Below are positions 24,605 through 33,722 of a DNA stretch of 50,961 nucleotides, in pieces (position 1 is the first letter of the stretch; each line of letters begins with the position of its first letter). The notes beneath the pieces were generated by a model. The model was not told the DNA's origin. It worked only from the letters and a program-made list of their open reading frames with translations, and did not search any database. A program made the position numbers and the translations under genes. The stretch covers positions 1-50,961 of the forward strand of contig NZ_JALBWV010000062.1 of assembly GCF_022678645.1 (NCBI RefSeq), in the 5' to 3' direction. The DNA comes from Saccharopolyspora soli. Lineage in GTDB: Bacteria > Actinomycetota > Actinomycetes > Mycobacteriales > Pseudonocardiaceae.

Positions 24605-25576
24605 ATGAGCTCGGACGGATGCCCCACCCTCGACAACCTCGACGAGGCGTCCATCGGATTCCTCTTCGACGCGGTAGACCTCGGGATGGAGTACGCGAAG
24701 CTGGAGGCGAACGGCTTCGTCCCCCTCGCGACGGTGCTGGGTGAAGACGGTTCGAAGAACATCTGGAAGCTCTTCGAGAACAACCAGAACGACTGGACGG
24801 TCGAGGGCGGGGTGGCCCTGGGGCGGCAGAAGCTCCAGGAGGTCGATGACGCCACCCACTGCGTCACGCTGATCTACGACGGCTACTTCACCGGCGACGG
24901 CGAACGGACCGAGGCGGTGTTCGTCGAAGCCTACGAACTGGGTCGCCCGGCAGGCGTGCTCATGGCCCAGCGGTACGAGAGGCGCGGCGGCGGCCTGAAC
25001 CTCATCGGGAATCCGATGCTGCTCGAAGACGAGCAGGAGCCGCTGGTACCGCCGGATCGGCCCGCGGCGGAGTTCCCCAACCTCGGCCCGGAGGCCACCA
25101 AGTTCACCCGCGATGCGATCGAACTCGGGCTGCAGCAAGTGGAGACGGGGCAGTCCATCTTCATGCCGTTCGCGACCGTCCTGGCCGCCGACGGCTCGCG
25201 CGACCTGTGGCGCTTCGTCGACGACGAGGCCGACCCCACGGTGGGGGGCGCGCTGGACCTGGCTCACCAGAGGCTCCAGTCGGTCGACCAGACCTCCCGT
25301 TGCGTCGCGCTGGTCTGGGGCGGCGACCTGCCGGACGAGGACGGCGAGGGGGCGGTGTTCGTCGAGGGCTACGAGCTGGGATGCCCGATCGGCGTCGTGA
25401 TGGTCCAGCCGTACCAACGGCTTTTCGGCGACGACGATGACGATCACCGCGTCATCCGGATGGGCGACCCGTTCGTGCTGGAGGAGCGGGAGCCGCTGGT
25501 GCCACCGAGACCGACGGGTCGAGCCGCGGCAATCGCCAGGATCCAGGAACTCGCCGACCGGCAAAGGCACCGCTGA
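24605..25576 (+). CDS. Unknown protein with two tandem homologous domains
   Basis: A 323-residue protein from ATG 24605, behind GGAGGTG. It consists of two copies of a domain of about 140 residues. Copy 1 contains ANGFVPLATVLGEDGSKNIW and FVEAYELGRPAGVLMAQRY and ends EPLVPP. Copy 2 contains FMPFATVLAADGSRDLWRF and FVEGYELGCPIGVVMVQPY and ends EPLVPP. Both have a helix, a long beta region and an acidic stretch. There is no signal or membrane segment, so it is probably cytoplasmic. I recognise no characterised family. Confidence 0.85.
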   Translation: MSSDGCPTLDNLDEASIGFLFDAVDLGMEYAKLEANGFVPLATVLGEDGSKNIWKLFENNQNDWTVEGGVALGRQKLQEVDDATHCVTLIYDGYFTGDGERTEAVFVEAYELGRPAGVLMAQRYERRGGGLNLIGNPMLLEDEQEPLVPPDRPAAEFPNLGPEATKFTRDAIELGLQQVETGQSIFMPFATVLAADGSRDLWRFVDDEADPTVGGALDLAHQRLQSVDQTSRCVALVWGGDLPDEDGEGAVFVEGYELGCPIGVVMVQPYQRLFGDDDDDHRVIRMGDPFVLEEREPLVPPRPTGRAAAIARIQELADRQRHR

Positions 25577-25641
25577 CAGCGCGGCCCGTGAGTGCCCGCC
25601 GCGCGGAGGGCGAACGGCGCTCGCCCGCCGCGCGGGTTTGC

Positions 25642-27156
25642 TCAGGTGATCGGGAGGGCCAGGCGCTCGTTGATGGGTTCGACCAAGACCCGTCGGTTGG
25701 TGAGGACCACCCAGGGCTGGCCGCCGCCCGGACTGGCGAGTCCCGGTCTGATGATCAGGGACGCTGAGGAGCCGGGGCCTGCGCCGGGGTGTCCGGCGAT
25801 GTCCTTGGGCAGCACGAGCATCCAGCCGAGGCCCGCCTGGCCACCTGGGCCGTCGTTCCGCTCGGCCTGCGGCCGAAGCGCCTCGCGGGCGAGCGCGTCG
25901 GGCAGCAGCGAGGACCAGGCGAGGCCGAAGCGGACGAGATCAGCCGCAGTGGTCCACAGCCCGCCTGCAGCGGGCACGATGGAAACCTGCGTCGGTTCGC
26001 GCTCGAACACGCCCTCGTCGGTGAGGCGGTGGCCGGTGACCACTTCGGTGGCCGGACAGCTGTGCGGGAACCACGAATTGGTCATCCCGAGGGGTTCGAG
26101 GACCATGCGAGTGGCCGCCTGCTCGTAGCGCGATGCGGTGACGTCCGCGATGAGCTGCCCGAGCAGCGCGTACTCGCCGTGGCCGTAGGCGAACGTGCCG
26201 CGCGTGCCGCTGCACGCCGCGACCGGCCCGGTGACCGAGACCAGGTCGGGGACGTGGTCGGCGAACATCGACGCGGGATTGTCGACGCCGCCGGTATGGG
26301 ACAGGAGCTCCCGTACGGTGACGGCGTCGTCTGCGAGCCGGACGGTGCGCAGGTAGGCGTTCGCGGGCTCGTCGAGCCGTACGCGCCCGTCCGCGACCAG
26401 TCGCAAGACGGTTGTCGCGGTGATCAGCTTGGTGATCGAATGTGCCGGAAACCGGTGTTCGGGCCGCAGCACCTCATGCTGATCGAGGTTCGCCCAGCCC
26501 CGTGCCGTCACCCATACCGAGCCGTCACCGGTCGCGCCAGCCACGATGAGGCCGACCAGGCCCAGCTCGGCGAACGACGCTGCGGCCACCGAGGTCGCCT
26601 CCTCCGGCACGACGCCGGAGGTACTTGTCGGCGGTGCCGCCACACGCGGATCGTTGACCTTCTTTTCCAGTGGATAGAACTGCAGCTGGTGCAGCCGGTA
26701 CGGCGGGTCGGCCTCGGTCGCCGCCTCGACCCGCAGGTCGGCGAGGCGCGCGCGCAGGCGCAGCGGCTCGGCCCGCACGTCGGCGAGGTCCTCGCGCAGT
26801 CGCTCGGCCAGCGTGCTGAACATACGGATCAGCCAGTCCGGCGGCACGAGGCTCAGGTAGCGGTCATCGAAGTGTTGGCGCAGTTCTTCCTCGTCGGGGG
26901 GTGACCATTGCGGTGTTTCGGCCGCGGCGAAGCGGGACATGATCCACCGCACCTGCGTGAGGGCGTGGCTCACCGGGCCCGCGGCCTCGATGTGTTCCTT
27001 GAGCGCGGTCCAGCTCGACAGCCCGTGCTCGCGGGCGATGGCCAGCTGGGCCTGGTGAAGCGTGGCGAACTCCCCAGCGGAGAGGCGGCGTTTCGCCTCA
27101 AGCTTCAGGTACCGGAGACTCGGCCGGTCGGGGAGCGCACGCGACTGATCGGACAA
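25642..27156 (-). CDS. Serine hydrolase, beta-lactamase family
   Basis: A 504-residue protein. An N-terminal segment (PDRPSLRYLKLEAKRRL, then QAQLAIAREHGLSSWTALK) is of the kind fused to various actinobacterial hydrolases. From about residue 160 it is a class C beta-lactamase/esterase-type domain. The nucleophile motif SxxK is SITK in FPAHSITKLITA. The second motif, usually YxN, reads YGH in AYGHGEYALLG, so the Asn appears to be His. TTG 27156 is preceded by AGGGAAGGA and fits the family start. No signal peptide is seen. It converges with the duplicated-domain gene. Confidence 0.87.
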   Translation of the reverse strand: MSDQSRALPDRPSLRYLKLEAKRRLSAGEFATLHQAQLAIAREHGLSSWTALKEHIEAAGPVSHALTQVRWIMSRFAAAETPQWSPPDEEELRQHFDDRYLSLVPPDWLIRMFSTLAERLREDLADVRAEPLRLRARLADLRVEAATEADPPYRLHQLQFYPLEKKVNDPRVAAPPTSTSGVVPEEATSVAAASFAELGLVGLIVAGATGDGSVWVTARGWANLDQHEVLRPEHRFPAHSITKLITATTVLRLVADGRVRLDEPANAYLRTVRLADDAVTVRELLSHTGGVDNPASMFADHVPDLVSVTGPVAACSGTRGTFAYGHGEYALLGQLIADVTASRYEQAATRMVLEPLGMTNSWFPHSCPATEVVTGHRLTDEGVFEREPTQVSIVPAAGGLWTTAADLVRFGLAWSSLLPDALAREALRPQAERNDGPGGQAGLGWMLVLPKDIAGHPGAGPGSSASLIIRPGLASPGGGQPWVVLTNRRVLVEPINERLALPIT

Positions 27157-27496
27157 GGCAGTCCTTCCCTCATCGCCCGTGGGTCCGCGACATCGGGCAG
27201 GAAAGACATGCCGTCGATTTGTTTGACGAACCGGTGAGCTTGCAGCTCTGCCCGCGGACCCAGAGGCGGCCGGGAAACCACCGCGCACGACCATACCGTG
27301 CCACCCCGGTGACCGGTAACCCGTTTTCTTCGGGCTGGCACTCCAGTGGTTGGCCGTCCGGGACTGGCCCTGGCAGGGCCTTTCTCCGGTTGCTGGCCTG
27401 CGGCAGTCTTGCGGGTATGACTGCTTTCGTCCCGATCGACCACTTGATCCCACTTCTCAGCCGTCCTGCGGCCGTCGTGGTGGGGGTGGCGTCGCA
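27157..27496. other. Divergent promoter region, serine hydrolase and aldo/keto reductase
   Basis: About 340 bases lie between two divergent starts. No palindromic operator or gene stands out. The frames on both strands lack family similarity. Promoters for both neighbours must lie here. Confidence 0.5.
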
Positions 27497-28462
27497 TTGA
27501 GGTACCGGTTGTTCGGTCGGACCGGGCTGCGCGTCTCAGAACTCGTCCTGGGCACCATGGGTTTCGACGACGCGCGCGACGCCCGGCGGATCATCGACGC
27601 GTATGCCGACGCGGGCGGCAACGTCCTCGACACCGCCTCGGCCTACGGTGCGAGCGAAACCATCCTGGGTACCGTCGTCGACCGGCGCGACCGGTTCGTC
27701 ATCGGCACGAAGTACACCTTGTCCCGCGACGTCGCCGATCCCAACGCGGCGGGCAACCACCGCAAGAACCTGGTGCTGTCGCTGGAGCAGAGCCTGCGTC
27801 GGCTGCGGACCGATTACATCGACATCTACTGGGTGCACGTCTGGGACCGCCGCACCCCGCTTGAGGAGACCATGCGAGCCCTGGACGATGCTGTCCGCGC
27901 GGGGAAGATCCTCCACGTCGGTGTGTCCGACGCGCCTGCGTGGGTTGTCAGCCGGGCGAACACGCTCGCGCAGTGGCGGGACTGGACGCCGTTCGCTGGC
28001 TTGCAGGTGCCCTACAACCTGCTGATGCGCGACATCGAGCGCGAACTCCTGCCGATGGCGGAGGCGTTCGGGATGAGCGTGACGACGTGGGCACCGCTCG
28101 CGGGCGGCAAGTTGTCCGGCGGCCGCTCCAGGCGGGTCGACCCCGACAAGCTCACCGATCGCGATCGCGCCGCAGCCCAGGCGGTCCGGGAGGTCGCCGA
28201 CGAGTTGCGCGTCCGCCCAGCACAGGTCGCGATCGCCTGGAGCCGTCGGAAATCCGCCGCTGTGCTGCCCATCATCGGAGCCAGCAGCGTCGAGCAGCTC
28301 ACCGAGAACGTGGCAGCGGTGGACGTCGTCCTACCCGATGATGCGGTCGAGCGGCTGGACTCCGCGGTGGAGTTCGAGCTCGGCTTCCCGAGCGATTTCA
28401 TCGCTGAGTGCGAGGCCAGCCCGTTCGTCTTCGGCGATGCGGCGGCGAACCTCGGCGCCTGA
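27497..28462 (+). CDS. Aldo/keto reductase
   Basis: A 321-residue aldo/keto reductase. The start of the barrel is LRYRLFGRTGLRVSELVLGT. The catalytic tetrad is Asp and Tyr in DTASAYG, Lys in IGTKYT and His in WVHVWD. The cofactor end is LPIIGASSVEQLTEN. TTG 27497 follows GGGGGTGG and begins exactly at the family's first strand; an upstream frame without similarity could extend it. It is monocistronic and divergent from the serine hydrolase. The substrate is unknown. Confidence 0.9.
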   Translation: MRYRLFGRTGLRVSELVLGTMGFDDARDARRIIDAYADAGGNVLDTASAYGASETILGTVVDRRDRFVIGTKYTLSRDVADPNAAGNHRKNLVLSLEQSLRRLRTDYIDIYWVHVWDRRTPLEETMRALDDAVRAGKILHVGVSDAPAWVVSRANTLAQWRDWTPFAGLQVPYNLLMRDIERELLPMAEAFGMSVTTWAPLAGGKLSGGRSRRVDPDKLTDRDRAAAQAVREVADELRVRPAQVAIAWSRRKSAAVLPIIGASSVEQLTENVAAVDVVLPDDAVERLDSAVEFELGFPSDFIAECEASPFVFGDAAANLGA

Positions 28463-28588
28463 TCTGCTCACCCACGACCGGCGACCTCGTCGGCGAGACC
28501 GACCCCGTGGATCCGCACGCGAGCAAGCGGTCCACGGTGCAGACTTCAGCCAGGACAGGGTGTGCAGCCGAAGTGGGGGCAGTTCGCG

Positions 28589-30694
28589 ATGCCAGCGTCG
28601 AACAATGGAGACGTGCCGGGCAACCTGGTCCAAGCCGAGAACCTCAACGGGGGCGTTTACTTCTTCGTGAACAACACAGGCATCCGGCAACCGGGCACAG
28701 CTTCGATCGCCGTGCCGTGGGGCCTGGCCGTTCAGGAGCTCCGCGGTCGCGAAGGAATCCTGCGAGAGCTTGTTCCGTTGCTGAGAAATCCCGGTCACAT
28801 GGTGGTTTTGCACGCAGCAGGTGGCTACGGGAAAACCCGGCTCGCGCTGGAGTCGCTCCGGAGGTCTCCATCGAGCGCCTTGCTGTGGTGGGTCGATGCG
28901 ACCACGCGGGCCAGCTTGTTTGGCGGACTGCGCGAGGTCGCGATCGCCGCTGGGGCGAGGTGGAAGGACGTCCAGCGAGCCTGGTCCGGTGGGCGGTCGG
29001 CTCCCGAGGTGCTGTGGACCGCGTTGGCCAATTGCCGACGCCGTTGGATCCTGGTGCTGGACAACGCGGATGATCCGGATGTGTTCGCTGTGGACGGACA
29101 ACCGACCCCGGCGGGCACGGGCGTTCTTCGCGCGCCTGGTGGCCGGGGAACAGTCCTCGTGATCAGTCGGGAGGGGGACGCCCGGCGCTGGGGATCTTCG
29201 GCGCGGCTGATCGGGCTCGGTCGGCTGTCCGACGCGGACGGCGCGGCCATGCTGCTGGACGCCGCGCCGGATGCGGGCCCAAAAGCCGATGCATGCTCAT
29301 TGGCGACACGGCTAGGTGGACTTCCGCTGGCACTGCACCTCGCGGGTGCTTACTTGGCCGAGACGAACGCCTGTCAGGCACTGCCAGGAATGGACGCCCA
29401 CGCCCGGACCTTCGCCGACTACGGTCGCGCGTGGGAACAACGGCTGAGTCAGGCCAGCGATTCGCGGGCGTTGGGCATCCCGCAGCGCGACCGCGAAGTC
29501 CTCGCGCAGACCTGGGAGCTCTCGCTGGACTTGCTGATGCGGCGTGATCGGCGCCTCGCCCGGCCCCTGCTGCGGCTGCTGTCGTACCTAGCTCCGGCCC
29601 CGATTCCCCATGTGTTGATCGACGCCGAGGTTCTTGCCGAATCCCCCTTGTTTCCGGACGATTCCAAAGCAATGGAGATCGCCACCGACCTGCGCGCGCT
29701 CCGAAACGTGGGACTCGTTGAGCTGACGGAGGGCTCGATAGTTCTGCACCCGGTCATCCGCAATGCGACCCGCGGCCATATCGCCGCCGACCTTGCCGGG
29801 CACCGGGATGTTTGCCTAGCGCTGCTCCGCCGCGCCACGAGTGGTCGAGGCGTCCTGCATCCTGCGCAGTGGCCGACGTGGCGAGCGCTCCTACCGCACT
29901 GCCCGCAGCTGCACGACGAAGTCGATGAGTCGGATCTCACCAACCAAGACGGCAGCCTCCTCTCGCGATTCGGGCTGTTCTGCCACGAAATTGGTCTGCT
30001 GCCCAGCGCCTGTGCGCTGCACAGCACCGCGCTCTCGATCAGGAAACGCCTGTTGGGCCAGCACCACCCGGACACCCTTGAGGCGTGGCAGGACCTAACC
30101 CGCGTACTGCTGGACAAGGGCTGCGACGCGGACGACCACCTCGAAGCGGCGGAAGCCGAACTTCGGAACATCGTGGAAGTCGCGGAACGGGAGCTCGGAT
30201 CCGATCATCCTCAGACGCTCACAGCACGTTCTTCTCTGGCCGGGGTTCTCCACGACCTCTGGCACCTCGACGAGGCGGAGGCCACGTACCGCAGTGTTCT
30301 CGCCGCGTTCAAGAGAGTGCTCGGAGCCGAGCACGAGATGACGCTCGCGACCCGGCACAACCTCGCTCTTCTTCACAGCGACCAGGATCGTTCGCCGCAA
30401 GCCGAAGCCGAACTCCGAGGAATCCTCGCGATCGAGGAGGGCCTCTTCGGCAGCGAGCATCCGCGCACTCTTGCGACCCGCGACAGCCTTGCCCTCGTGC
30501 GCAGCGATCAAGGCGAGAAGACCGCCGCGGAAGTGGAGTTCCGTGCGGTGCTCGAAGCTCGCAAGAACGTCCTCGGACCTGAACATCCCGATACGCGCCA
30601 CAGCGAATGGCGATCCAAGAAATTGGAGATCAGAGCCGTATCGGATCACTCCTGGGTGCCCGACGAGCCAGCCACGTGCGGATGCTTCACCTGA
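28589..30694 (+). CDS. NB-ARC/TPR signalling or defence ATPase
   Basis: A 701-residue protein from ATG 28589. The short N-terminal segment GNLVQAENLNGGVYFFVN is typical of actinobacterial NB-ARC/TPR proteins. The NTPase has Walker A HAAGGYGKTRLA, Walker B RRWILVLDNADD and the GLPLALHLAGAYL motif of STAND ATPases. From about residue 475, four or five kinesin-light-chain-type TPRs follow, each with the GxxHPxTL pattern (LLGQHHPDTLEAW, ELGSDHPQTLTAR, LFGSEHPRTLATR, VLGPEHPDTRHSE). The end, TCGCFT, is short and Cys-rich. No effector domain is obvious. Homologues are mostly uncharacterised; some STAND proteins act in anti-phage defence, but nothing here proves that. Confidence 0.88.
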   Translation: MPASNNGDVPGNLVQAENLNGGVYFFVNNTGIRQPGTASIAVPWGLAVQELRGREGILRELVPLLRNPGHMVVLHAAGGYGKTRLALESLRRSPSSALLWWVDATTRASLFGGLREVAIAAGARWKDVQRAWSGGRSAPEVLWTALANCRRRWILVLDNADDPDVFAVDGQPTPAGTGVLRAPGGRGTVLVISREGDARRWGSSARLIGLGRLSDADGAAMLLDAAPDAGPKADACSLATRLGGLPLALHLAGAYLAETNACQALPGMDAHARTFADYGRAWEQRLSQASDSRALGIPQRDREVLAQTWELSLDLLMRRDRRLARPLLRLLSYLAPAPIPHVLIDAEVLAESPLFPDDSKAMEIATDLRALRNVGLVELTEGSIVLHPVIRNATRGHIAADLAGHRDVCLALLRRATSGRGVLHPAQWPTWRALLPHCPQLHDEVDESDLTNQDGSLLSRFGLFCHEIGLLPSACALHSTALSIRKRLLGQHHPDTLEAWQDLTRVLLDKGCDADDHLEAAEAELRNIVEVAERELGSDHPQTLTARSSLAGVLHDLWHLDEAEATYRSVLAAFKRVLGAEHEMTLATRHNLALLHSDQDRSPQAEAELRGILAIEEGLFGSEHPRTLATRDSLALVRSDQGEKTAAEVEFRAVLEARKNVLGPEHPDTRHSEWRSKKLEIRAVSDHSWVPDEPATCGCFT

Positions 30695-30756
30695 AATGTC
30701 CCGACACAGCGCAGGTTCGAATCTGTCGTACCGGTCGAGTCCCCGTTGATCGGGGT

Positions 30757-30772
30757 TGCTAGCATGCTAGCA
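30757..30772. promoter_or_regulatory. Tandem palindromic operator of the RHH gene
   Basis: TGCTAGCATGCTAGCA is two head-to-tail copies of the perfect 8-base palindrome TGCTAGCA. It ends seven bases before the GTG start of the ribbon-helix-helix protein. Adjacent short palindromes are the typical site of cooperative RHH dimers, so autoregulation is very likely. The short leader suggests a nearly leaderless mRNA. Confidence 0.8.
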
Positions 30773-30779
30773 TTGGGTT

Positions 30780-30959
30780 GTGGGTGATGAGGACGTCAAG
30801 CAGTTCAACGTGTACCTGCCGGTCGGGTTGATCAAGCAGGTCAAGCACCACGCCATCGAGTCGGGTTCGTCCCTCTCGGCTTTGGTTGCCGACGCGCTTC
30901 GCGCCTACCTGGACGACACCCACGATCAACGGCAGCAACCGCCTGCGAAGGAGACCTGA
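30780..30959 (+). CDS. Ribbon-helix-helix (CopG-like) regulator
   Basis: A 59-residue protein. The N-terminal strand VKQFNVYLPVGLIKQVKHHA and the second helix region SGSSLSALVADALRAYLDD form the RHH fold. The GTG start at 30780 is seven bases after the tandem palindrome. The ribosome site is weak. The stop is one base before the VOC gene start, so both genes are one operon. It probably represses itself and the VOC gene. Confidence 0.85.
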   Translation: MGDEDVKQFNVYLPVGLIKQVKHHAIESGSSLSALVADALRAYLDDTHDQRQQPPAKET

Positions 30960-30960
30960 C

Positions 30961-31305
30961 ATGTCCGCCGAAGGGATCGAGGCCGTTTTCCTGGAAACCC
31001 ACAACTGGGGCAAGGCCGCGAAGTTCTTCCAGGCACTGGGTTTCAAGCTGGAATTCGAGACCGACCACAACTCCGGCCAACTCCGCAACGGCGACGGCCC
31101 GTACGTGTTCATCGCCGAGGTTCCCGAGGACCGCGATCCCCAGATCCAGCTCGTGCTGAAGGTTCCCGACGCTGACACGTTCCGTCCTGATCCTGCCGTC
31201 GAGGTCGTCACCCCGTTCGAGGCCACTCACTACGGCACTCGGGAAATGACCGTTCGCGATCCCGACGGGCGTCTCTGGAGTCTCCAAGCGCCGGGCAAGA
31301 ACTGA
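30961..31305 (+). CDS. VOC-fold (glyoxalase/bleomycin-resistance type) protein
   Basis: A 114-residue single-module VOC protein: EAVFLETHNWGKAAKFFQAL, then the beta strands around GDGPYVFIAEVPE and REMTVRDPDGRLWSLQAPG. The C-terminal Asp-Pro-Asp-Gly pattern is the usual end. It is translated one base after the RHH regulator stop. The DNA-binding partner suggests an inducible detoxification or sequestration role, but no ligand can be assigned. Confidence 0.88.
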   Translation: MSAEGIEAVFLETHNWGKAAKFFQALGFKLEFETDHNSGQLRNGDGPYVFIAEVPEDRDPQIQLVLKVPDADTFRPDPAVEVVTPFEATHYGTREMTVRDPDGRLWSLQAPGKN

Positions 31306-31322
31306 ACTACAGGGGGACCGTC

Positions 31323-32180
31323 ATGGTTGACGGCCAAGCCGAGGCTCCGGACAGCACGGCGGTGCGAGTCGCGCTCTGGAGGGCTATGCACATCGACTTC
31401 GACGCGCCGCCACACGTGTTCGAAGATGAAATCGGCCTGCTACTCGTTGCCCCCGACGAGGGCTGGCGTCAGCGTCCGGACATGGATCCGGACGCCACCA
31501 GGGGCTTCCGGGCGGCCATCGTGGCCCGTGCGCGGTTCATCGAGGATCTGGTCACCGAGCAGGTCGCACGCGGCGTCGACCAGTACGTCATCCTGGGGGC
31601 GGGTCTGGACACCTTCGCCCAGCGCAGGCCGGAGATCGCCGCCCGGCTCCGGGTGTTCGAAATCGACCAGCCCGGCACCCAAGCCTGGAAGCGCCAGCGT
31701 CTGCTCGAACTCGGCTACCCCATTCCCGAGTGGCTGCGGCTGGTTCCGGTCGATTTCGAGGCGGGCCAGTCCTGGTGGGAACAGTTGACCGCCGCTGGCT
31801 TCGACCCGGACCGGCGCGCGGTCGTCGTCTCGACCGGCGTCACCATGTACCTCACGAAAGACGCCAATGCGGCAACGCTGTGCCAGATCGCCGGACTTGC
31901 CACCGGCTCGACGCTGGCCATGACGTTTCTGCTGCCCACCGAACTGCTCGACGACGCCGACCGCGTGGGACTCCAGGCAAGCGAAAAAGGCGCAAAGGCT
32001 TCCGGAACACCGTTCATCACCTTCTACACCCCGCAGGAGATGCTGGCGCTGGCACGCGACACCGGCTTCGCGGAAGCCCAGCACGTGCCGGGAACTTCAC
32101 TGGCCGAACGCTACTTCGCCAACCGAACCGACGGACTCCGCCCATCAACCGGCGAAGACTTCCTGCTGGCCACCAGTTGA
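31323..32180 (+). CDS. SAM-dependent methyltransferase, Ppm1/Tcmp family
   Basis: A 285-residue class I methyltransferase of the leucine carboxyl methyltransferase-like family. The SAM motif is YVILGAGLDTFAQR, and the later acidic motif is LRVFEIDQPGTQAWKRQRL. VVVSTGVTMYLT is the usual post-motif strand. ATG 31323 follows AGGGGG. It lies 17 bases after the VOC gene and may belong to that operon. Its stop abuts the sugar porter stop (TGATCA at 32178-32183). Many members act in natural-product O-methylation, but the substrate is unknown. Confidence 0.9.
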   Translation: MVDGQAEAPDSTAVRVALWRAMHIDFDAPPHVFEDEIGLLLVAPDEGWRQRPDMDPDATRGFRAAIVARARFIEDLVTEQVARGVDQYVILGAGLDTFAQRRPEIAARLRVFEIDQPGTQAWKRQRLLELGYPIPEWLRLVPVDFEAGQSWWEQLTAAGFDPDRRAVVVSTGVTMYLTKDANAATLCQIAGLATGSTLAMTFLLPTELLDDADRVGLQASEKGAKASGTPFITFYTPQEMLALARDTGFAEAQHVPGTSLAERYFANRTDGLRPSTGEDFLLATS

Positions 32181-33527
32181 TCAGCGACTCATTTGCAGGT
32201 CGGCTTCGATCTGTTCGAGCGTGCGCTGTTTGGTCTCCGGCACGAGGAAGTAGGTGAACAGCCACGCCGCAACACAAACTCCGGCGTAGATCCAGAACGT
32301 GGCTGTGCCGCCGAGCGCGGCGAACATGGAGAGGAACGTCAACGCGACGAGCACATTGGTCAACCACAACGCGATGGTGGACACGCTCATCGCCGAACCA
32401 CGAATCCGCAACGGATAGATCTCCGAGATCATCAACCACACCACGGGACCGAGGCTGACCGCGTAGCACGCGACATACGCGGCGATCGCGATCAACGCCG
32501 CATAACCGGCCGCGCCGCTGAGGTCCGGCAGCAGGTACACGGCGCCGAGCAGCGCCGCGGAAAGCGCCATCCCAGCAAGGCCGATCAGTACCAGCGGACG
32601 TCGTCCGAGCCGGTCGACGAGCCCGATCGCCACCACGGTCAGTGCGACGTTCACCACGCCAACGCCCACTGTGGACAGTATTGCGCCGGACGTGCCGAAT
32701 CCCGTGGCGCGCAGAATGGACGGCGCGAAGTAGATGATCGTGTTGATCCCGGTGATCTGCTGGATGATCGCGAGACCGACGCCGACCACGAGCATCGGGC
32801 GCACTCGACGCTCGGTGAGCGCGGACCGCCCCGATGCCACGTGTCGTTCCTGCGCGAGCACCTGTGTGATCTCGGTGAGCTCGGCCTCCACCACATGCGC
32901 GGGTCTGCTGCGCCGCAGCACGGCTTTCGCCTGGGCATGATGCCCGTTGCTGAGGAACCACCGCGGTGTGTCCGGCAACAGCAGCATGCCGATGCCCAGC
33001 AGGATGGCGGGAAGGACAGCGAGACCGAGCATCCACCGCCACGCGTGCGCCTCGGCGAAAGCCGAATTGACCAGGTAGGAAAGGAGAATTCCCACGGTGA
33101 CCATCAGCTGGTTCACCGACACCAACGCGCCGCGGTTGGCGGCGGGTGTCATCTCCGCGATGTAGAGCGGCACCACTAGGGAGGCCGCACCCACCGCGAG
33201 CCCGAGCACGAACCGGCTCCCGATCAGCGTCCACGTGTCGGGTGCGAACGCCGAACCGAGCGCACCCAGCATGAACACGGTGGCCGCGGCGACGAGCACT
33301 GCCCTTCGTCCGAACCGGTCGGCCAGCCTGCCGCCGACCAGGGCACCGACCGCGGCGCCGACGAGTAGCGAACTGGTCACCACGCCCTGCAGGAACGGGC
33401 CAAGCCCGAAGTCATCGGCGAGGAAGAGCAGCGCCCCGGAAATGACGCCGATGTCGTAGCCGAACAGCATGCCGCCGAGCGCGGAGATCGCCGAAACGGC
33501 GAGCACGAACAGCCGTTGCCGGGTCAT
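32181..33527 (-). CDS. MFS sugar porter
   Basis: A 448-residue sugar porter family transporter with 12 predicted helices. Family signatures are GYDIGVISGALLF in helix 1, GGRLADRFGRR, QQITGINTIIYFAP in helix 7, VDRLGRRPL, and the end PETKQRTLEQIE. ATG 33527 follows GGATGGAG; GTG 33557 would add ten residues. It lies downstream of, and on the same strand as, a LacI regulator. A LacI-like inverted repeat lies in the gap, so sugar-induced expression is likely. Confidence 0.93.
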   Translation of the reverse strand: MTRQRLFVLAVSAISALGGMLFGYDIGVISGALLFLADDFGLGPFLQGVVTSSLLVGAAVGALVGGRLADRFGRRAVLVAAATVFMLGALGSAFAPDTWTLIGSRFVLGLAVGAASLVVPLYIAEMTPAANRGALVSVNQLMVTVGILLSYLVNSAFAEAHAWRWMLGLAVLPAILLGIGMLLLPDTPRWFLSNGHHAQAKAVLRRSRPAHVVEAELTEITQVLAQERHVASGRSALTERRVRPMLVVGVGLAIIQQITGINTIIYFAPSILRATGFGTSGAILSTVGVGVVNVALTVVAIGLVDRLGRRPLVLIGLAGMALSAALLGAVYLLPDLSGAAGYAALIAIAAYVACYAVSLGPVVWLMISEIYPLRIRGSAMSVSTIALWLTNVLVALTFLSMFAALGGTATFWIYAGVCVAAWLFTYFLVPETKQRTLEQIEADLQMSR

Positions 33528-33604
33528 CGGTTCGCTCCATCCATCAGGTTTGACCACTCGTCCGAAGCCCTCATGGATCTTGCGGCGCGCGACGCGGACC
33601 CGTC

Positions 33605-33690
33605 AACATTTTTTCCTAATTAATGTTCAGAACGTAGTGGGCCGGATCGGCAGCGCCGTGCGGTGCAAGAGCGGATGGAAAGCGTCTTTC
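33605..33690. promoter_or_regulatory. Candidate LacI sites upstream of the sugar porter
   Basis: GAAAG-CGT-CTTTC at 33678-33690 and AACATT-N11-AATGTT at 33605-33627 are inverted repeats in the 195-base gap between the LacI gene and the porter. The A/T-rich second one lies where the porter promoter is expected. Either could be the operator. Confidence 0.45.
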
Positions 33691-33722
33691 GACGGTGCCC
33701 CCGTGGAGCAGCGAGACTCCGA

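Noticed and set aside
25577..25641. Repeated CCCGCCGCGCGG and a GGGCGA/TCGCCC hairpin between convergent genes
   Set aside because: The stem is only six base pairs and GC-rich repeats of this sort arise by chance here; it may still be a weak terminator.
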